A stretch of DNA of 64,000 nt from positions 1-64,000 of the forward strand of contig JAFSSE010000043.1 of the NCBI GenBank assembly GCA_017445755.1, in the 5' to 3' direction. Position numbers and translations under genes: made by a program. This document shows, in pieces, positions 14,910 through 24,575 of this stretch (positions are counted from its first letter, which is position 1; each line of letters starts with the position of its first letter). The notes under the pieces were generated by a model that did no database searches, was not told the origin of the DNA, and saw nothing but the letters and a program-made list of their open reading frames with translations. This DNA is from Bacteroidales bacterium (GTDB lineage: Bacteria; Bacteroidota; Bacteroidia; Bacteroidales; UBA932).

Positions 14910-16745
14910 ATGAAAAAATATTTTATCGTACTCGTTTCCCTTCTTCTCGCAGCTACGGCCTGCGACAAGGATTTCCTCGTCAGGGAAAACCCGAACTCCA
15001 TTGAGAGCCAGTTCTTCTTCAAGGACGAAACATCCCTTCAGATCTATTCCAATACGATGATGCGCTCATGGGAGCCGGAAATCATCGACTTCGTAAACGG
15101 CGACCGCTACACCGACACCCACGGCTGGGACGGTCTCTACAACTTCTATACGAACAACTACGATGTCGACGACATGACTTCCTGGAGCTGGACCTTCCTC
15201 AGGACGGTCAACTACTATCTCGAGCATATGCGTGATGCGGACGTCTCCGATGAACTTCTCGACCACTATGAAGGCGTAGGCCGGTTCTTCCGCGCCCTCT
15301 TCTATGTCGGGAAACTCCAGCAGATCGGCGCCTGCCCGTATTATGACCATACGATCGACCCTACCGACAAGGAAGCCCTCTTCAAGGGCCGCGACAAGCG
15401 TTCCTATGTCGCAAAGAAGATCCTCGAGGACTTCAACTATGCCGCGACCCACTGCCTCGCCAGCGACAAGTTCATGGTCCGCTCCAGCTATGTCAACAAG
15501 TACGTAGTCCTCGCCTACAAGGCCCGCTTCTGCCTCTTCGAAGGAACATACCGCAAGTATCACGACCTCGACCACTCCACCGGAGAGGCATGGACCGCTG
15601 AAGAAAAGGCGGAAGCCACGACCTACCTCAACGAGTGCGTCAGCGCCTGCGAGGAGATTATGAACTCCGGCAAGTATGCCCTCATCGACAACCCGGCGAA
15701 CCGCCAGACCCAGTACCGCGACCTCTTCACCAATGCCGACGGCTGCGGCAACCTTACGAAGGAATTCATCTGGGCCCGCGACTACGACGAGGGACTGAAC
15801 GTGAACAACACCAAGTACTCGATCAACGACTACATGATCAACGCCCAGCACGCCCAGTACGCCTTCAACCGCGACTTCGTCATGACTTACCTCATGCTGG
15901 ACGGCACCCCGTTCACCTCGAAGTACACCGGAACGGACTACTACAAGGCGACCTTCGCAGAGGAGTGCGCGGGACGCGACTACCGTCTTGCCCAGACCAT
16001 GCGCACCCCGGGCTTCACCCGTGCGAACGGAACTGTCCACTATGCCCCGGATCTCGTCTTCTCGAAGACCGGCTACCAGCCCGTCAAGTGGCTCTATGAC
16101 CGTAACGACCTCGACGAAATCAACTCGGCTACCTTCACCGACGTTCCTCTGATGCGCTACGCCGAAATCCTCCTCGACTATGCGGAGGCGAAGGCCGAAC
16201 TCGGCGCCTGCAACCAGGAGGTCTGGAACAAGACCATCAAGCTCCTTCGCGAGCGTTCCGGCGTCAAGAGCATCTACCCGACCGCGGCCGACCCGTACAT
16301 GGTCCAGTACTTCCTGAACTCCGTAACGGATCCGGTTATCCTCGAAGTCAGGCGTGAGCGCGGCATCGAGCTGACCATGGAGAACATCCGTCAGCAGGAT
16401 ATCCGCCGCTGGCACATGGGAGAACTCCTTATCAAGCAGAAGACCGGAATGTGGATTCCCGCCATCGAGACCGACCTCGACCTCGACGGTGACGGCACCC
16501 CGGACAACATTGTCTCGGCCGTCCTCACCGAAAAGCCGGGCATGAAGGTCCTCACCATCAATGTCGATGGAAAGACCCAGAAATCAGGGCTCAACCACCG
16601 GCTCTCCGAAGGAGACCACGGTTACATCCTGCCCTACCAGGCCAACCGCGAACAATACAGCTGGTCCGAGAAGAAATACCTCTATCCGGTACCTTCCCCG
16701 ACCGTTACCTTCAACGAAAACCTCGACCAGAACAAGGGGTGGTAA
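14910..16745 (+). CDS. SusD-like (RagB/SusD) surface nutrient-binding lipoprotein
   Basis: 611 aa from the chosen start. Surface lipoprotein that caps the SusC-like barrel and captures ligand. Lipoprotein signal LLAATAC with the lipidated Cys near residue 18; helical TPR-like SusD fold; the C-terminal RagB/SusD region includes LLDYAEAKAELG and RERGIELTMENIRQQDIRRWHMGE, typical of the family. An ATG at 14895 is in frame, but GGAGG at 14898-14902 looks like a ribosome binding site for the ATG at 14910, which also begins a standard signal peptide. Confidence 0.94.
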   Translation: MKKYFIVLVSLLLAATACDKDFLVRENPNSIESQFFFKDETSLQIYSNTMMRSWEPEIIDFVNGDRYTDTHGWDGLYNFYTNNYDVDDMTSWSWTFLRTVNYYLEHMRDADVSDELLDHYEGVGRFFRALFYVGKLQQIGACPYYDHTIDPTDKEALFKGRDKRSYVAKKILEDFNYAATHCLASDKFMVRSSYVNKYVVLAYKARFCLFEGTYRKYHDLDHSTGEAWTAEEKAEATTYLNECVSACEEIMNSGKYALIDNPANRQTQYRDLFTNADGCGNLTKEFIWARDYDEGLNVNNTKYSINDYMINAQHAQYAFNRDFVMTYLMLDGTPFTSKYTGTDYYKATFAEECAGRDYRLAQTMRTPGFTRANGTVHYAPDLVFSKTGYQPVKWLYDRNDLDEINSATFTDVPLMRYAEILLDYAEAKAELGACNQEVWNKTIKLLRERSGVKSIYPTAADPYMVQYFLNSVTDPVILEVRRERGIELTMENIRQQDIRRWHMGELLIKQKTGMWIPAIETDLDLDGDGTPDNIVSAVLTEKPGMKVLTINVDGKTQKSGLNHRLSEGDHGYILPYQANREQYSWSEKKYLYPVPSPTVTFNENLDQNKGW

Positions 16746-16774
16746 TAAAGAATACAACTTTAAAAAACTTTCAT

Positions 16775-18565
16775 ATGAAAAAATCACTTTATCTTCTCAT
16801 GGCTCTCTCTCTGACTGTCCTTTCCTGTAAAGAAAACGGTGGCGAAGAGATCGAAACTCCGTCCCTTGAGATCGACAAGACCGAGATTTCGGTCGCTGCC
16901 GATGCCTCTTCGGAAACTTTCTCCATCACTTCCAACGCCGCATGGACGGTAAATTCATCCGCCGACTGGATTACCGTAGACCCGGCAAAGGGTGAAGGCA
17001 ACGCAACGGTTACAGTCAGCATCGCCGAGAACACCATCGCAAAGGAGCGCACCGGAAGCATCAACATCAACAGTACCGCCAAGCGCCTTTCCGTTGCGGT
17101 AAAGCAGGCGGCCGCTGAAATTGTAGTCGAAACAAAGATTACTGAAATCAAGTCTGCCGAGGACTTTGTCACTGTCGGAAATACGATGTTCACCTATGAG
17201 CCGACTGACGTGATTTCGCTCGAGGCCGACATTACCATCTCCGCTCCAATGGATTCGCTGAAGGTCATCTTTGACGGCAAGGGCCACACGATCACCCTTA
17301 ACTATGAGACGACGGACGCATCCACCACCGATCCTGTTTACGCCAATGTCGGTGTCTTCCGCAAGGTTTACGGCACGGTAAAGAACCTCAAGACCGCCGG
17401 CTCCATTACGGTAAAACCTGAAGGCAGCGGCACCTACCACATCGGCGGTATCGCCGGTATCGGCTATGAGAACGCTGTCTTCGAGAACTGCGAGAACGGT
17501 ATCGCCCTCTCCGCCACGACAGGAGTCACCCACCACATGGGCGGCGTTGTCGGCTATGCGGGAGCAAGCATTACCAAGGACGCCAACAATACGATACTTA
17601 CCACGGAAGGTACCGCTTCAATCAAGAGCTGCAAGAATACCGCAAAGGTCGAAATGAATGTTGAAGGAGCAGCAGCAGCGTCCCAGGTCGGCGGTATCAT
17701 CGGTCATCTCGAGTCCAAGGGAACCGTCGAGTCCTGCACGAATGAAGGCGATGTCATCTATTCCGGTGCAGGAACCACCAGAATGGGAGGCATCTGCGGT
17801 TATGTCAACAATCTCGACAACATAACCTTCAAGGACTGCATCAACAATGGCGGCGTTACCAACACCGCGACAGGATACAGCAGTACTTCATGGGCATATG
17901 TAGGCGGCATTACCGGCTATTACGGAACGCCTTCCATTGGAGGAAAGGTTCTCTATGAGAACTGCTCCAACACCGGAACCCTTACCTGTGACAACGCCAG
18001 CACCAAGATTCGCTCCCGCGTCGGCGGCATCAACGCACACGGCGGCAATTCGAACGATTATGCCAAGGCAAATGCCGACGGAACCGGAGTCCATACCTGG
18101 CAGTACAAGAACTGCTCCAACAGCGGAGCGATCGTCATGTCCGGCTGCGTCTCCAGCACCCGCTCCCAGATCGGCGGAATCCAGGCATACAGCGAACCCG
18201 GCGGAATCGCAATCATGGAGGGCTGCACCAGCTCCGGAAGCTACTCCTGTGACAGTCCCCAGTCTAGCGCTGACCATAATGCCCTCGGCGGCCTTCTCGG
18301 AAGGGGCGGCGCGACCGACTGCGCGTTCACGGACAACACCATTGCCGCGACCTGCACCCTTACCGGAACTGCCACTACCGCTATCGGCCTCTTTGTCGGT
18401 AACAACAATGCCTACACGACTGCCGTCACCGGTAAGATTTCCGGAGGTAAGATAGTTAAGGGCGACACCGAGACCGTAGTAACGGCCGACAACTTCTCCA
18501 CCCTCCTTTTCACCAAGGCACTTGGTGAAGGCGGAACCATCACCGGAGTAACCTTCGGCAACTAG
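16775..18565 (+). CDS. BACON-domain, GLUG-like-repeat surface lipoprotein
   Basis: 596 aa. Lipoprotein signal (LTVLSC), then one BACON domain at about 28-112 (SITSNAAWTVNSSADWITVDPAKG), an Ig-like module often used to bind glycans or mucin or to act as a spacer in Bacteroidota. The remainder contains at least seven copies of a (V/I/M)GG(I/V)xG motif followed about 20 residues later by (E/K)NCxNxG, resembling GLUG repeats and predicting a right-handed beta-helix. Tryptophan is scarce and no catalytic motif is visible. I choose the ATG at 16775 over 16739 because it starts a standard signal. It is the third gene of the SusC/SusD operon and probably a surface glycan-binding protein (SusE/F-like role). 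Confidence 0.85.
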   Translation: MKKSLYLLMALSLTVLSCKENGGEEIETPSLEIDKTEISVAADASSETFSITSNAAWTVNSSADWITVDPAKGEGNATVTVSIAENTIAKERTGSININSTAKRLSVAVKQAAAEIVVETKITEIKSAEDFVTVGNTMFTYEPTDVISLEADITISAPMDSLKVIFDGKGHTITLNYETTDASTTDPVYANVGVFRKVYGTVKNLKTAGSITVKPEGSGTYHIGGIAGIGYENAVFENCENGIALSATTGVTHHMGGVVGYAGASITKDANNTILTTEGTASIKSCKNTAKVEMNVEGAAAASQVGGIIGHLESKGTVESCTNEGDVIYSGAGTTRMGGICGYVNNLDNITFKDCINNGGVTNTATGYSSTSWAYVGGITGYYGTPSIGGKVLYENCSNTGTLTCDNASTKIRSRVGGINAHGGNSNDYAKANADGTGVHTWQYKNCSNSGAIVMSGCVSSTRSQIGGIQAYSEPGGIAIMEGCTSSGSYSCDSPQSSADHNALGGLLGRGGATDCAFTDNTIAATCTLTGTATTAIGLFVGNNNAYTTAVTGKISGGKIVKGDTETVVTADNFSTLLFTKALGEGGTITGVTFGN

Positions 18566-18584
18566 TTCTTCTGAAATACACTTC

Positions 18585-18615
18585 GAGGGTGACCGCGTGG
18601 TCACCCTCTTTTTTT
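18585..18615 (+). terminator. rho-independent terminator of the SusC/SusD operon
   Basis: Perfect 10-bp stem, arms 18585-18594 and 18599-18608 (GAGGGTGACC / GGTCACCCTC), with a 4-base loop and a run of seven T. It lies 19 bases after the stop of the BACON lipoprotein gene. Confidence 0.95.
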
Positions 18616-18661
18616 GTTTTCTTTGATTATTTCTGCATTCGGAAAAGTCACGAATAATTCA

Positions 18662-18669
18662 TATTTTTG
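18662..18669 (+). promoter_or_regulatory. candidate promoter of the zinc peptidase / amino-sugar genes
   Basis: TATTTTTG fits TAnnTTTG, 24 bases before the ATG at 18694 and downstream of a strong terminator, so a promoter is required here. The -33 box is weak. Confidence 0.55.
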
Positions 18670-18693
18670 TAAACTGATACAAAAGAAAAAGAC

Positions 18694-19569
18694 ATGAAAC
18701 TTGACGGAAGACGCGAAAGCTCGAACGTAGAAGACCGGAGGCGGCTCTCCGGGGGTGGAAAAGCCGGCCTGGGTCTCGGCGGAATCGTAATTGTAGGACT
18801 GCTGACCCTTCTTATGGGCGGAAATATTGGCGACGTATTCCGGAACGTGCAGAACGCCGGAGGGCTCACGATGACGGAAATGACGACCTCCTCCGCCACG
18901 GAATTCACCGCGGAAGAAGAGGCCCTCGCGAAGTTCTCCCGGCAGATTCTCGCCTCAACTGAAGACGTGTGGACTGCCTATTTCAAAAAGCACAACCTCG
19001 GAACGTACCGGAACCCGACCCTCGTACTCTATACCAATGCAACTTCGACCGCCTGCGGAACCGGCCAGGCGGCAATGGGACCGTTCTACTGCTCCGGCGA
19101 CGAGAAACTATACATCGACCTGAGCTTCTTCTCATCGATGAAAAAATCCCTCGGTGCGGACGGCGACTTCGCCTATGCCTATGTGATTGCCCATGAGGTC
19201 GGACACCATGTCCAGAACGTCCTCGGGACCCTCGGCAAGGCCCATCAGCAGATGGCCCGCATGTCGAAGGCGGATGCCAACCGGATAAGCGTCAGAATTG
19301 AACTCCAGGCGGATTTCTATGCCGGAGTCTGGGGATACTACGAAGGGTCCATGTTCGGATCCCTGGACGACGGGGATATCAAGGAAGCGGTAAACTGCGC
19401 TTCGGTAATCGGTGACGACTACCTCCAGAAAAAGTCCCAGGGCTACGCCGTCGAGGAGTCTTTCACCCACGGAACGGCCGCCCAGAGAATGAGGTGGCTG
19501 AAAAAAGGTCTGACGACCGGGGACATTTCAAAGGGTAACACCTTCGCTCTCAGCGACAAAGAGCTTTAA
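18694..19569 (+). CDS. YpfJ-like neutral zinc metallopeptidase, membrane-anchored
   Basis: 291 aa. Belongs to the putative neutral zinc metallopeptidase (YpfJ) family. The opening MKLDGRRESSNVEDRRR is the family's typical basic, Arg-rich N-terminus; a single transmembrane helix follows at about 25-48 and the catalytic domain faces the periplasm. The zinc motif HEVGHH (HExxH) lies near residue 165-170, with ELQADFYAGVW as the downstream third-ligand region. The physiological substrate of the family is unknown. The next gene starts 17 bases downstream, so it may be the first gene of the amino-sugar operon, although a functional link is not obvious. Confidence 0.9.
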   Translation: MKLDGRRESSNVEDRRRLSGGGKAGLGLGGIVIVGLLTLLMGGNIGDVFRNVQNAGGLTMTEMTTSSATEFTAEEEALAKFSRQILASTEDVWTAYFKKHNLGTYRNPTLVLYTNATSTACGTGQAAMGPFYCSGDEKLYIDLSFFSSMKKSLGADGDFAYAYVIAHEVGHHVQNVLGTLGKAHQQMARMSKADANRISVRIELQADFYAGVWGYYEGSMFGSLDDGDIKEAVNCASVIGDDYLQKKSQGYAVEESFTHGTAAQRMRWLKKGLTTGDISKGNTFALSDKEL

Positions 19570-19586
19570 AGGAAAAAGGATAGCAA

Positions 19587-21518
19587 ATGAGTAAACATTT
19601 CACCCTGCCGTATGACGGCGGACTAATCGAGAAAGGGCTTCCTTCGGGAATTCTCCACTCGTTTGAAAAAGTAAAGACGGAAATCTACACCGAGTCCCGC
19701 GACGCTTCGAATGTTGTCGCGGACATCGTGGTGAAGGCCATAAATTCGGCTCCGAAGGACCGCCTGTTCAAACTCGGGGTAACGACGGGTGCTACACCCG
19801 TTTCCCTCTACCATGAGCTTGCGAGGAGAAACGAGGCCGGTGAGGTTTCATTCAGGAACGTGGAAATCATATCCATCGATGAATACTATCCCTCAAGCAA
19901 GGATGAGCGGCAGAGCCGGAACTTCCGGATCCATGAGTCCTTCCTCGACAGGGTCGATGTACTGAAGGAAAATATCCATATCCCCGACGGAACAGTCCCG
20001 CAGGACAAGGTTTCGGAGTACTGCGACGCCTTCGACAGGGAGGCAAGGGGAATGGACCTCCTGGTAATCGGTATCGGAGAGCAGGGCCAGCTCGGTTTCA
20101 ACGAGGCGGGTAGTTCCGAAAAGAGCCGGACCCGCACTGTACGCCTTTCCTACAAGTCCAGAAAGCGCCAGGCACGGAATTTCAACGGAGACCTCGCCTC
20201 AACTCCCCAGTCCGCAATCACAATCGGGCTCGGAACGATGCTCAGCGCCTCGAAGATTATCCTCATGGCCTGGGGTGAAGACAAGGCCGAGGCAGTCCGG
20301 GACATTGCCGAGGGCTCCGTCAATCCCGCCTGCCCCGCCTCCTATCTCCAGAGGCATGACGATGTCACCTTCTTCGTGGACGAGACCGCCGGCAGCATGC
20401 TGACAAGGGTTACCGCCCCCTGGCTCGTAGGCCCTTGCGACTGGACCAGGAAATTTATCCGGAAAGCGGTCGTATGGCTCTGCCAGACAACCGGGAAGCC
20501 GATTCTGAAACTGACGGAAAAGGACTATCTCGAAAACAATCTCGGAGAGCTGATTGAGAAATACGGACCCTTTGACAAGATTAATATTGACGTTTTCAAC
20601 GACCTCCAGCACACGATTACCGGCTGGCCGGGCGGTAAACCCAATGCGGACGACAGCACCCGTCCGGTCCCTGCCACCCCGTTCCCGAAGACTGTCCTCA
20701 TCTTCTCGCCCCATCCGGACGACGACGTAATTTCAATGGGCGGCACCTTCATCCGGCTCGCCACCCAGGGTCATAACGTCCATGTCGCCTATGAGACCTC
20801 CGGAAACGTAGCCGTCCATGACGACGTCGTCCTCCAGCACATGGACGCGGCCTTCCAGCTCGGATTCGCCGACAAGTTCAAGGAGGTGAAGGCCCTTGTT
20901 GACAGCAAGATTCCCGGTGAACCGGAGCCAAGGGCCCTTCTCGACATCAAGGCCGCAATCCGCCGCAGCGAGGCCCGCGGGGCCGTCCGCTGCTTCGGGC
21001 TCAATGACAATACGAATGCCCATTTCCTCAACCTCCCCTTCTATGAGAGCGGCGGGGTCAAGAAACTCCCCCGTTCCCAGAAAGACGTGGATATCATTAA
21101 GAAGCTGATGTCAGAACTCCGGCCGCAGATGATTTTCATGGCCGGCGACCTGGCTGACCCGCACGGAACCCACAGGGTCTGTACCGAAGCCGCCCTCGAG
21201 GCCTTCGAACAGCTCCGGGAGGAACCGGGCAACGAGTGGACCTCCGACGCCCACATCTGGCTCTACCGCGGGGCATGGATGGAGTGGGAGCTCGGGCGCG
21301 TGGACATGGCCGTTCCGCTGAGTCCGGACGAGGTTGTCCTCAAGCGCCATTCCATCTTCCACCACCTCTCGCAGAAGGACATCGTCCCCTTCCCGGGCGA
21401 CGACCCGAGGGAGTTCTGGCAGAGGGCCGAAGAGCGCACCCAGAACACCGCACGGCTCTATGACCAGCTCGGAATGGCCGAATACCAGGCCATCGAAGTT
21501 TTCCTGAAACTATGTTAA
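19587..21518 (+). CDS. fusion: degenerate glucosamine-6-P deaminase (NagB-like) domain + PIG-L/LmbE deacetylase domain
   Basis: 643 aa. Residues ~30-290 are a NagB/6-phosphogluconolactonase fold; ~370-640 are a PIG-L (LmbE) zinc N-deacetylase with SPHPDDD (H376, D378, D379) and HGTHRVC (H526, H529), both metal/catalytic motifs intact. In the NagB part the base-carrying DEY motif is kept (D98, E99), but the second active-site loop reads [10 protein letters not shown] where the true enzyme downstream has [10 protein letters not shown]. The catalytic Asp and His (D141, H143 in E. coli NagB) are thus Gln166 and Gln168. The domain probably binds an amino-sugar phosphate without deaminating it. Bacteroides encode similar 'glucosamine-6-phosphate deaminase-like' fusions. 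It sits 10 bases upstream of nagB. Confidence 0.88.
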   Translation: MSKHFTLPYDGGLIEKGLPSGILHSFEKVKTEIYTESRDASNVVADIVVKAINSAPKDRLFKLGVTTGATPVSLYHELARRNEAGEVSFRNVEIISIDEYYPSSKDERQSRNFRIHESFLDRVDVLKENIHIPDGTVPQDKVSEYCDAFDREARGMDLLVIGIGEQGQLGFNEAGSSEKSRTRTVRLSYKSRKRQARNFNGDLASTPQSAITIGLGTMLSASKIILMAWGEDKAEAVRDIAEGSVNPACPASYLQRHDDVTFFVDETAGSMLTRVTAPWLVGPCDWTRKFIRKAVVWLCQTTGKPILKLTEKDYLENNLGELIEKYGPFDKINIDVFNDLQHTITGWPGGKPNADDSTRPVPATPFPKTVLIFSPHPDDDVISMGGTFIRLATQGHNVHVAYETSGNVAVHDDVVLQHMDAAFQLGFADKFKEVKALVDSKIPGEPEPRALLDIKAAIRRSEARGAVRCFGLNDNTNAHFLNLPFYESGGVKKLPRSQKDVDIIKKLMSELRPQMIFMAGDLADPHGTHRVCTEAALEAFEQLREEPGNEWTSDAHIWLYRGAWMEWELGRVDMAVPLSPDEVVLKRHSIFHHLSQKDIVPFPGDDPREFWQRAEERTQNTARLYDQLGMAEYQAIEVFLKLC

Positions 21519-21528
21519 TAACAACAAT

Positions 21529-22317
21529 ATGAAAGTAATTATCAGAGACAACCAGCACGAGGCCTCCATCTGGGCCGCACGCTACATCGCCGAAAAAATC
21601 AACGCAGCCCCCAAGGGAAAACCCTTCGTTCTGGGACTTGCGACCGGCTCCACCCCTATCGAAACCTACGCCGAGCTTATCAGAATGTACAAAGCCGGTG
21701 AGGTATCCTTCAAGAACGTCATTACTTTCAACATGGACGAGTACGTCGCCCTTCCCGTAGAGCATCCGGAGAGCTACCACTCCTTCATGGACAAATACCT
21801 CTTCAACCATATTGACATTCCCCGAGAGAACATCCATCTTCTCGACGGCAACGCTCCCGACCTGAAGAAGGAGTGCGAAGAATATGAGAAGAAGATTGTC
21901 GCCGCGGGAGGTATCGACCTCTTCCTCGGCGGTGTCGGTGAAGACGGCCACCTCGCCTTCAACGAGCCCTATTCCTCGCTCCAGTCCAGGACGAGGGTCA
22001 TGACCCTTACCTATGACACCCTCCTTGTCAACTCCCGCTTCTTCGACAATGACATCAACAAGGTCCCGAAACAGGCCATGTCAGTCGGCGTTGCGACCGT
22101 TCTGGATGCCGCTGAGGTCCTGATTCTCGCCTTCGGCCACAAGAAGGCCCGCGCTATCAGGATGGCCGTCGAAGAGCCCGTGTCCCATGTCTGCACCCTC
22201 TCCGCCCTCCAGTATCACCCCGCCGGAATCGTCGTTGTCGATGAACTCGCAGCCGGTGAACTGAAGGTGAACACGTATAAGTATTTCAAACAGATTGAAG
22301 CAGCTGAAGCAAAATGA
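21529..22317 (+). CDS. nagB: glucosamine-6-phosphate deaminase
   Basis: 262 aa. Converts glucosamine-6-phosphate to fructose-6-phosphate and ammonia, the last step that brings GlcNAc and sialic acid into glycolysis. Active-site residues are all present: D70 in NMDEY (general base), and D139, H141 and E146 in [11 protein letters not shown]. The phosphate-binding loop is LATGSTP (37-43). Length matches typical NagB (about 260-270). It lies between the degenerate NagB-PIG-L fusion and an FAD oxidoreductase whose ATG overlaps its stop codon. Confidence 0.96.
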   Translation: MKVIIRDNQHEASIWAARYIAEKINAAPKGKPFVLGLATGSTPIETYAELIRMYKAGEVSFKNVITFNMDEYVALPVEHPESYHSFMDKYLFNHIDIPRENIHLLDGNAPDLKKECEEYEKKIVAAGGIDLFLGGVGEDGHLAFNEPYSSLQSRTRVMTLTYDTLLVNSRFFDNDINKVPKQAMSVGVATVLDAAEVLILAFGHKKARAIRMAVEEPVSHVCTLSALQYHPAGIVVVDELAAGELKVNTYKYFKQIEAAEAK

Positions 22318-23675
22318 AAACCTATGTAGAACCGCAGCGGGAGATTCCCGTACGCTCGGAAGTTGACGTCCTCGTGGTCGGGGGCGGCCCTTCGGGCATC
22401 ATGGCGGCCAGAGCGGCTGCCAAGGATGGCGCAAAAGTCCTCCTCATCGAATCCAGAGGTTATCTCGGAGGCAACCTGACCCTCGGGCTTCCTATCCTGG
22501 CCTACCTCGACGTAAACGGGAAGCAGTGCATAAAGGGCTATGCCCAGGAACTGATCGACCGCCTTGCAGCGCGCGGCTGCGCGGGTCCCCATGTCCCCTG
22601 CAAGAACCACATGTCTCTGACCATCATCGACCCTGACGAGGTCAAGACGGTAGCCCTGGAAATGGTCCGGGAGCGGGGCGTGGAGGTCCTTATGTATGTT
22701 TTCTGCTCCGCAGCCATAATGGATGGAAACCGGATCAAAGGGGTTATCATCGAATCCAAGGCCGGACGGGAAGCGATTCTCGCCAAGACCGTTATCGACT
22801 GCACCGGAGACGGCGACGTGGCCGAGAGGGCCGGCGTCGAGATGCACAAGGGTGACGAAAACGGAGGCATGCAGCCCCCGACCCTCATGTATTCGGTCCG
22901 GAAAGTCGATATGGCCGCTTTCAGGGATGCCCTTGTGAACCATAGTGACGTCTTCGACATGGACGTCATGCCGCCGGAGCAGTTTGCCCGCCGTTATTTC
23001 ATCACGGTCGGACTGAGGAACCAGATCCGCAAGGCAACCGAGGACGGACTTGAAATCCCTGTCGCGAGGACCATCCTCATCACCGGACTCAAGGATGACC
23101 AGATCTGGGTCAACATGAGCCGGGTCAGCGGAGTTGACAGCACCCTTCCCGAAAGCTACACCAAAGGCGAAATTGAGGCCCTGGCCCAGATCAAGGTTCT
23201 GAACCGCTATCTCCGCGGCTATGTCCCTGGCTTCAAGGATATGGAAGTGGAGCGGATCATGCCCTTCCTCGGCATCCGGGAGAGCCGGGTCATGGTAGGA
23301 AAATACGTACTCACGGCCGAGGATATCCTCTCTTCGAGGCGTTTCGAGGACGTTATCACGGTCGCCGGCTACCCGGTTGACATCCACCACTCTACCGGAG
23401 CAGACTGCACAATGCTCTTTGCCAAGGACAACCATGACATCCCGTACCGCTGCCTCGTTCCCGAAAAGGTTGAGGGGCTCCTCGTCGCAGGACGCTGCTC
23501 GTCCTTTACCCATGAGGCCATGGCCGGGACGCGGGTAATGTCAACCTGCATGGCCCTAGGCCAGGCAGCCGGCACCGCAGCCCGCATCGCCCTCGCCTCG
23601 GGCGTCCTTCCTTCGGAAGTCGACGTACCTGCGGTCCAGGCCGCCCTCCGTGCGGAAGGGGCCTACCTCGGCTAA
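22314..23675 (+). CDS. FAD-dependent oxidoreductase of the FAD_oxidored family
   Basis: 453 aa. N-terminal Rossmann fold for FAD at about 16-50 ([20 protein letters not shown], then [11 protein letters not shown]) and a second FAD contact in [15 protein letters not shown] (about 160). The C-terminus has [32 protein letters not shown], typical of the PF12831-type FAD_oxidored family. It overlaps nagB by four bases (ATGA), so the two are translationally coupled. The substrate is unknown; the coupling suggests an amino-sugar or glycan-derived compound, but this is inference. The gene ends 15 bases from the convergent atpG stop with no obvious terminator between. Confidence 0.88.
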   Translation: MKTYVEPQREIPVRSEVDVLVVGGGPSGIMAARAAAKDGAKVLLIESRGYLGGNLTLGLPILAYLDVNGKQCIKGYAQELIDRLAARGCAGPHVPCKNHMSLTIIDPDEVKTVALEMVRERGVEVLMYVFCSAAIMDGNRIKGVIIESKAGREAILAKTVIDCTGDGDVAERAGVEMHKGDENGGMQPPTLMYSVRKVDMAAFRDALVNHSDVFDMDVMPPEQFARRYFITVGLRNQIRKATEDGLEIPVARTILITGLKDDQIWVNMSRVSGVDSTLPESYTKGEIEALAQIKVLNRYLRGYVPGFKDMEVERIMPFLGIRESRVMVGKYVLTAEDILSSRRFEDVITVAGYPVDIHHSTGADCTMLFAKDNHDIPYRCLVPEKVEGLLVAGRCSSFTHEAMAGTRVMSTCMALGQAAGTAARIALASGVLPSEVDVPAVQAALRAEGAYLG

Positions 23676-23690
23676 AAAGAGGATTCCAAC

Positions 23691-24572
23691 TTATTGCAGG
23701 GAGCCGCCTACAAGATCCAGAATTTCTGAAGTGATCTTGGACTGGCGGCCCTTGTTGTATTCCAGGGTCAGCTCGTCCAGGAGATCTTCTCCATTGTCGG
23801 TAGCGGTCTGCATGGCAACCGCCCTCGCCGCATGCTCGGCGGCAGCGCTGTCGAGAAGGACAGTATAGATTTTCAGTTTCAGGGTCTTAGGGAGCAGTTC
23901 TTCCAGAAGGTCCTGGACTGAGGGCTCTATTATCCAGCCGCGGGGGTCTCCGGCTTCTTCCGGCGCCGCATCCGAAGAAAGACGGTAAGGAAGCCAGGTC
24001 TCGCGTACCGGCGCCTGGGAGCCGGTAGATATGAAATGATTGTAAATCAGCTCAATACGATCGTATTTCTCAATCTCATATGCTTCCCACAGGTACTCGG
24101 CAAGACGGGCCGCTACCGTGTAGTCCGGATGGGCAGAAAGGGAAACGAGGTCGAAAGAGGAAAGCTTTTCGTCAGAATGGATTCCGACTCGCCTCATGGA
24201 CTCCGCCATCTTCCTTCCGACAGGGATAACCGTAACGCGGACTCCCCCTCCTTCATATTCCCGGACAGTTTCCAGGACTTTCCGGACTACATTTGCATTG
24301 AAGCCGCCGCAGAGGGAAGAATTGGAGGAGAGGGCTACTATTGCAACGTTTCGGAGCTCCTCCCGGGGGGAAACCGAGGGGACGACGGCATTTTTTTCGG
24401 TAAGCAGGGTCGCCAGCAGGGACTGGAGGGCCGAGTCATATGGCAGCATCCCGGAAATCGCCTGCTGGGCCTTCCGGAGCTTTGCCGAAGAGACGAGTTT
24501 CATCGCCGAAGTTATCTTCAGCGTACTCCGGACAGATCCGATCCGGCCCTTTGTTTCCTTTAAAGACGGCAT
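23691..24572 (-). CDS. atpG: F1Fo ATP synthase gamma subunit
   Basis: 293 aa. Central rotor shaft of F1. Long N- and C-terminal helices that form the coiled coil (TKGRIGSVRSTLKITSAMKLVSSAKLRKAQ; C-terminal MQTATDNGEDLLDELTLEYNKGRQSKIT) are conserved, and the C-terminal signature with E-I-x-D-L-V-G-G is present. Last gene of the operon, three bases after atpA. Confidence 0.96.
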   Translation of the reverse strand: MPSLKETKGRIGSVRSTLKITSAMKLVSSAKLRKAQQAISGMLPYDSALQSLLATLLTEKNAVVPSVSPREELRNVAIVALSSNSSLCGGFNANVVRKVLETVREYEGGGVRVTVIPVGRKMAESMRRVGIHSDEKLSSFDLVSLSAHPDYTVAARLAEYLWEAYEIEKYDRIELIYNHFISTGSQAPVRETWLPYRLSSDAAPEEAGDPRGWIIEPSVQDLLEELLPKTLKLKIYTVLLDSAAAEHAARAVAMQTATDNGEDLLDELTLEYNKGRQSKITSEILDLVGGSLQ

Positions 24573-24575
24573 AAT

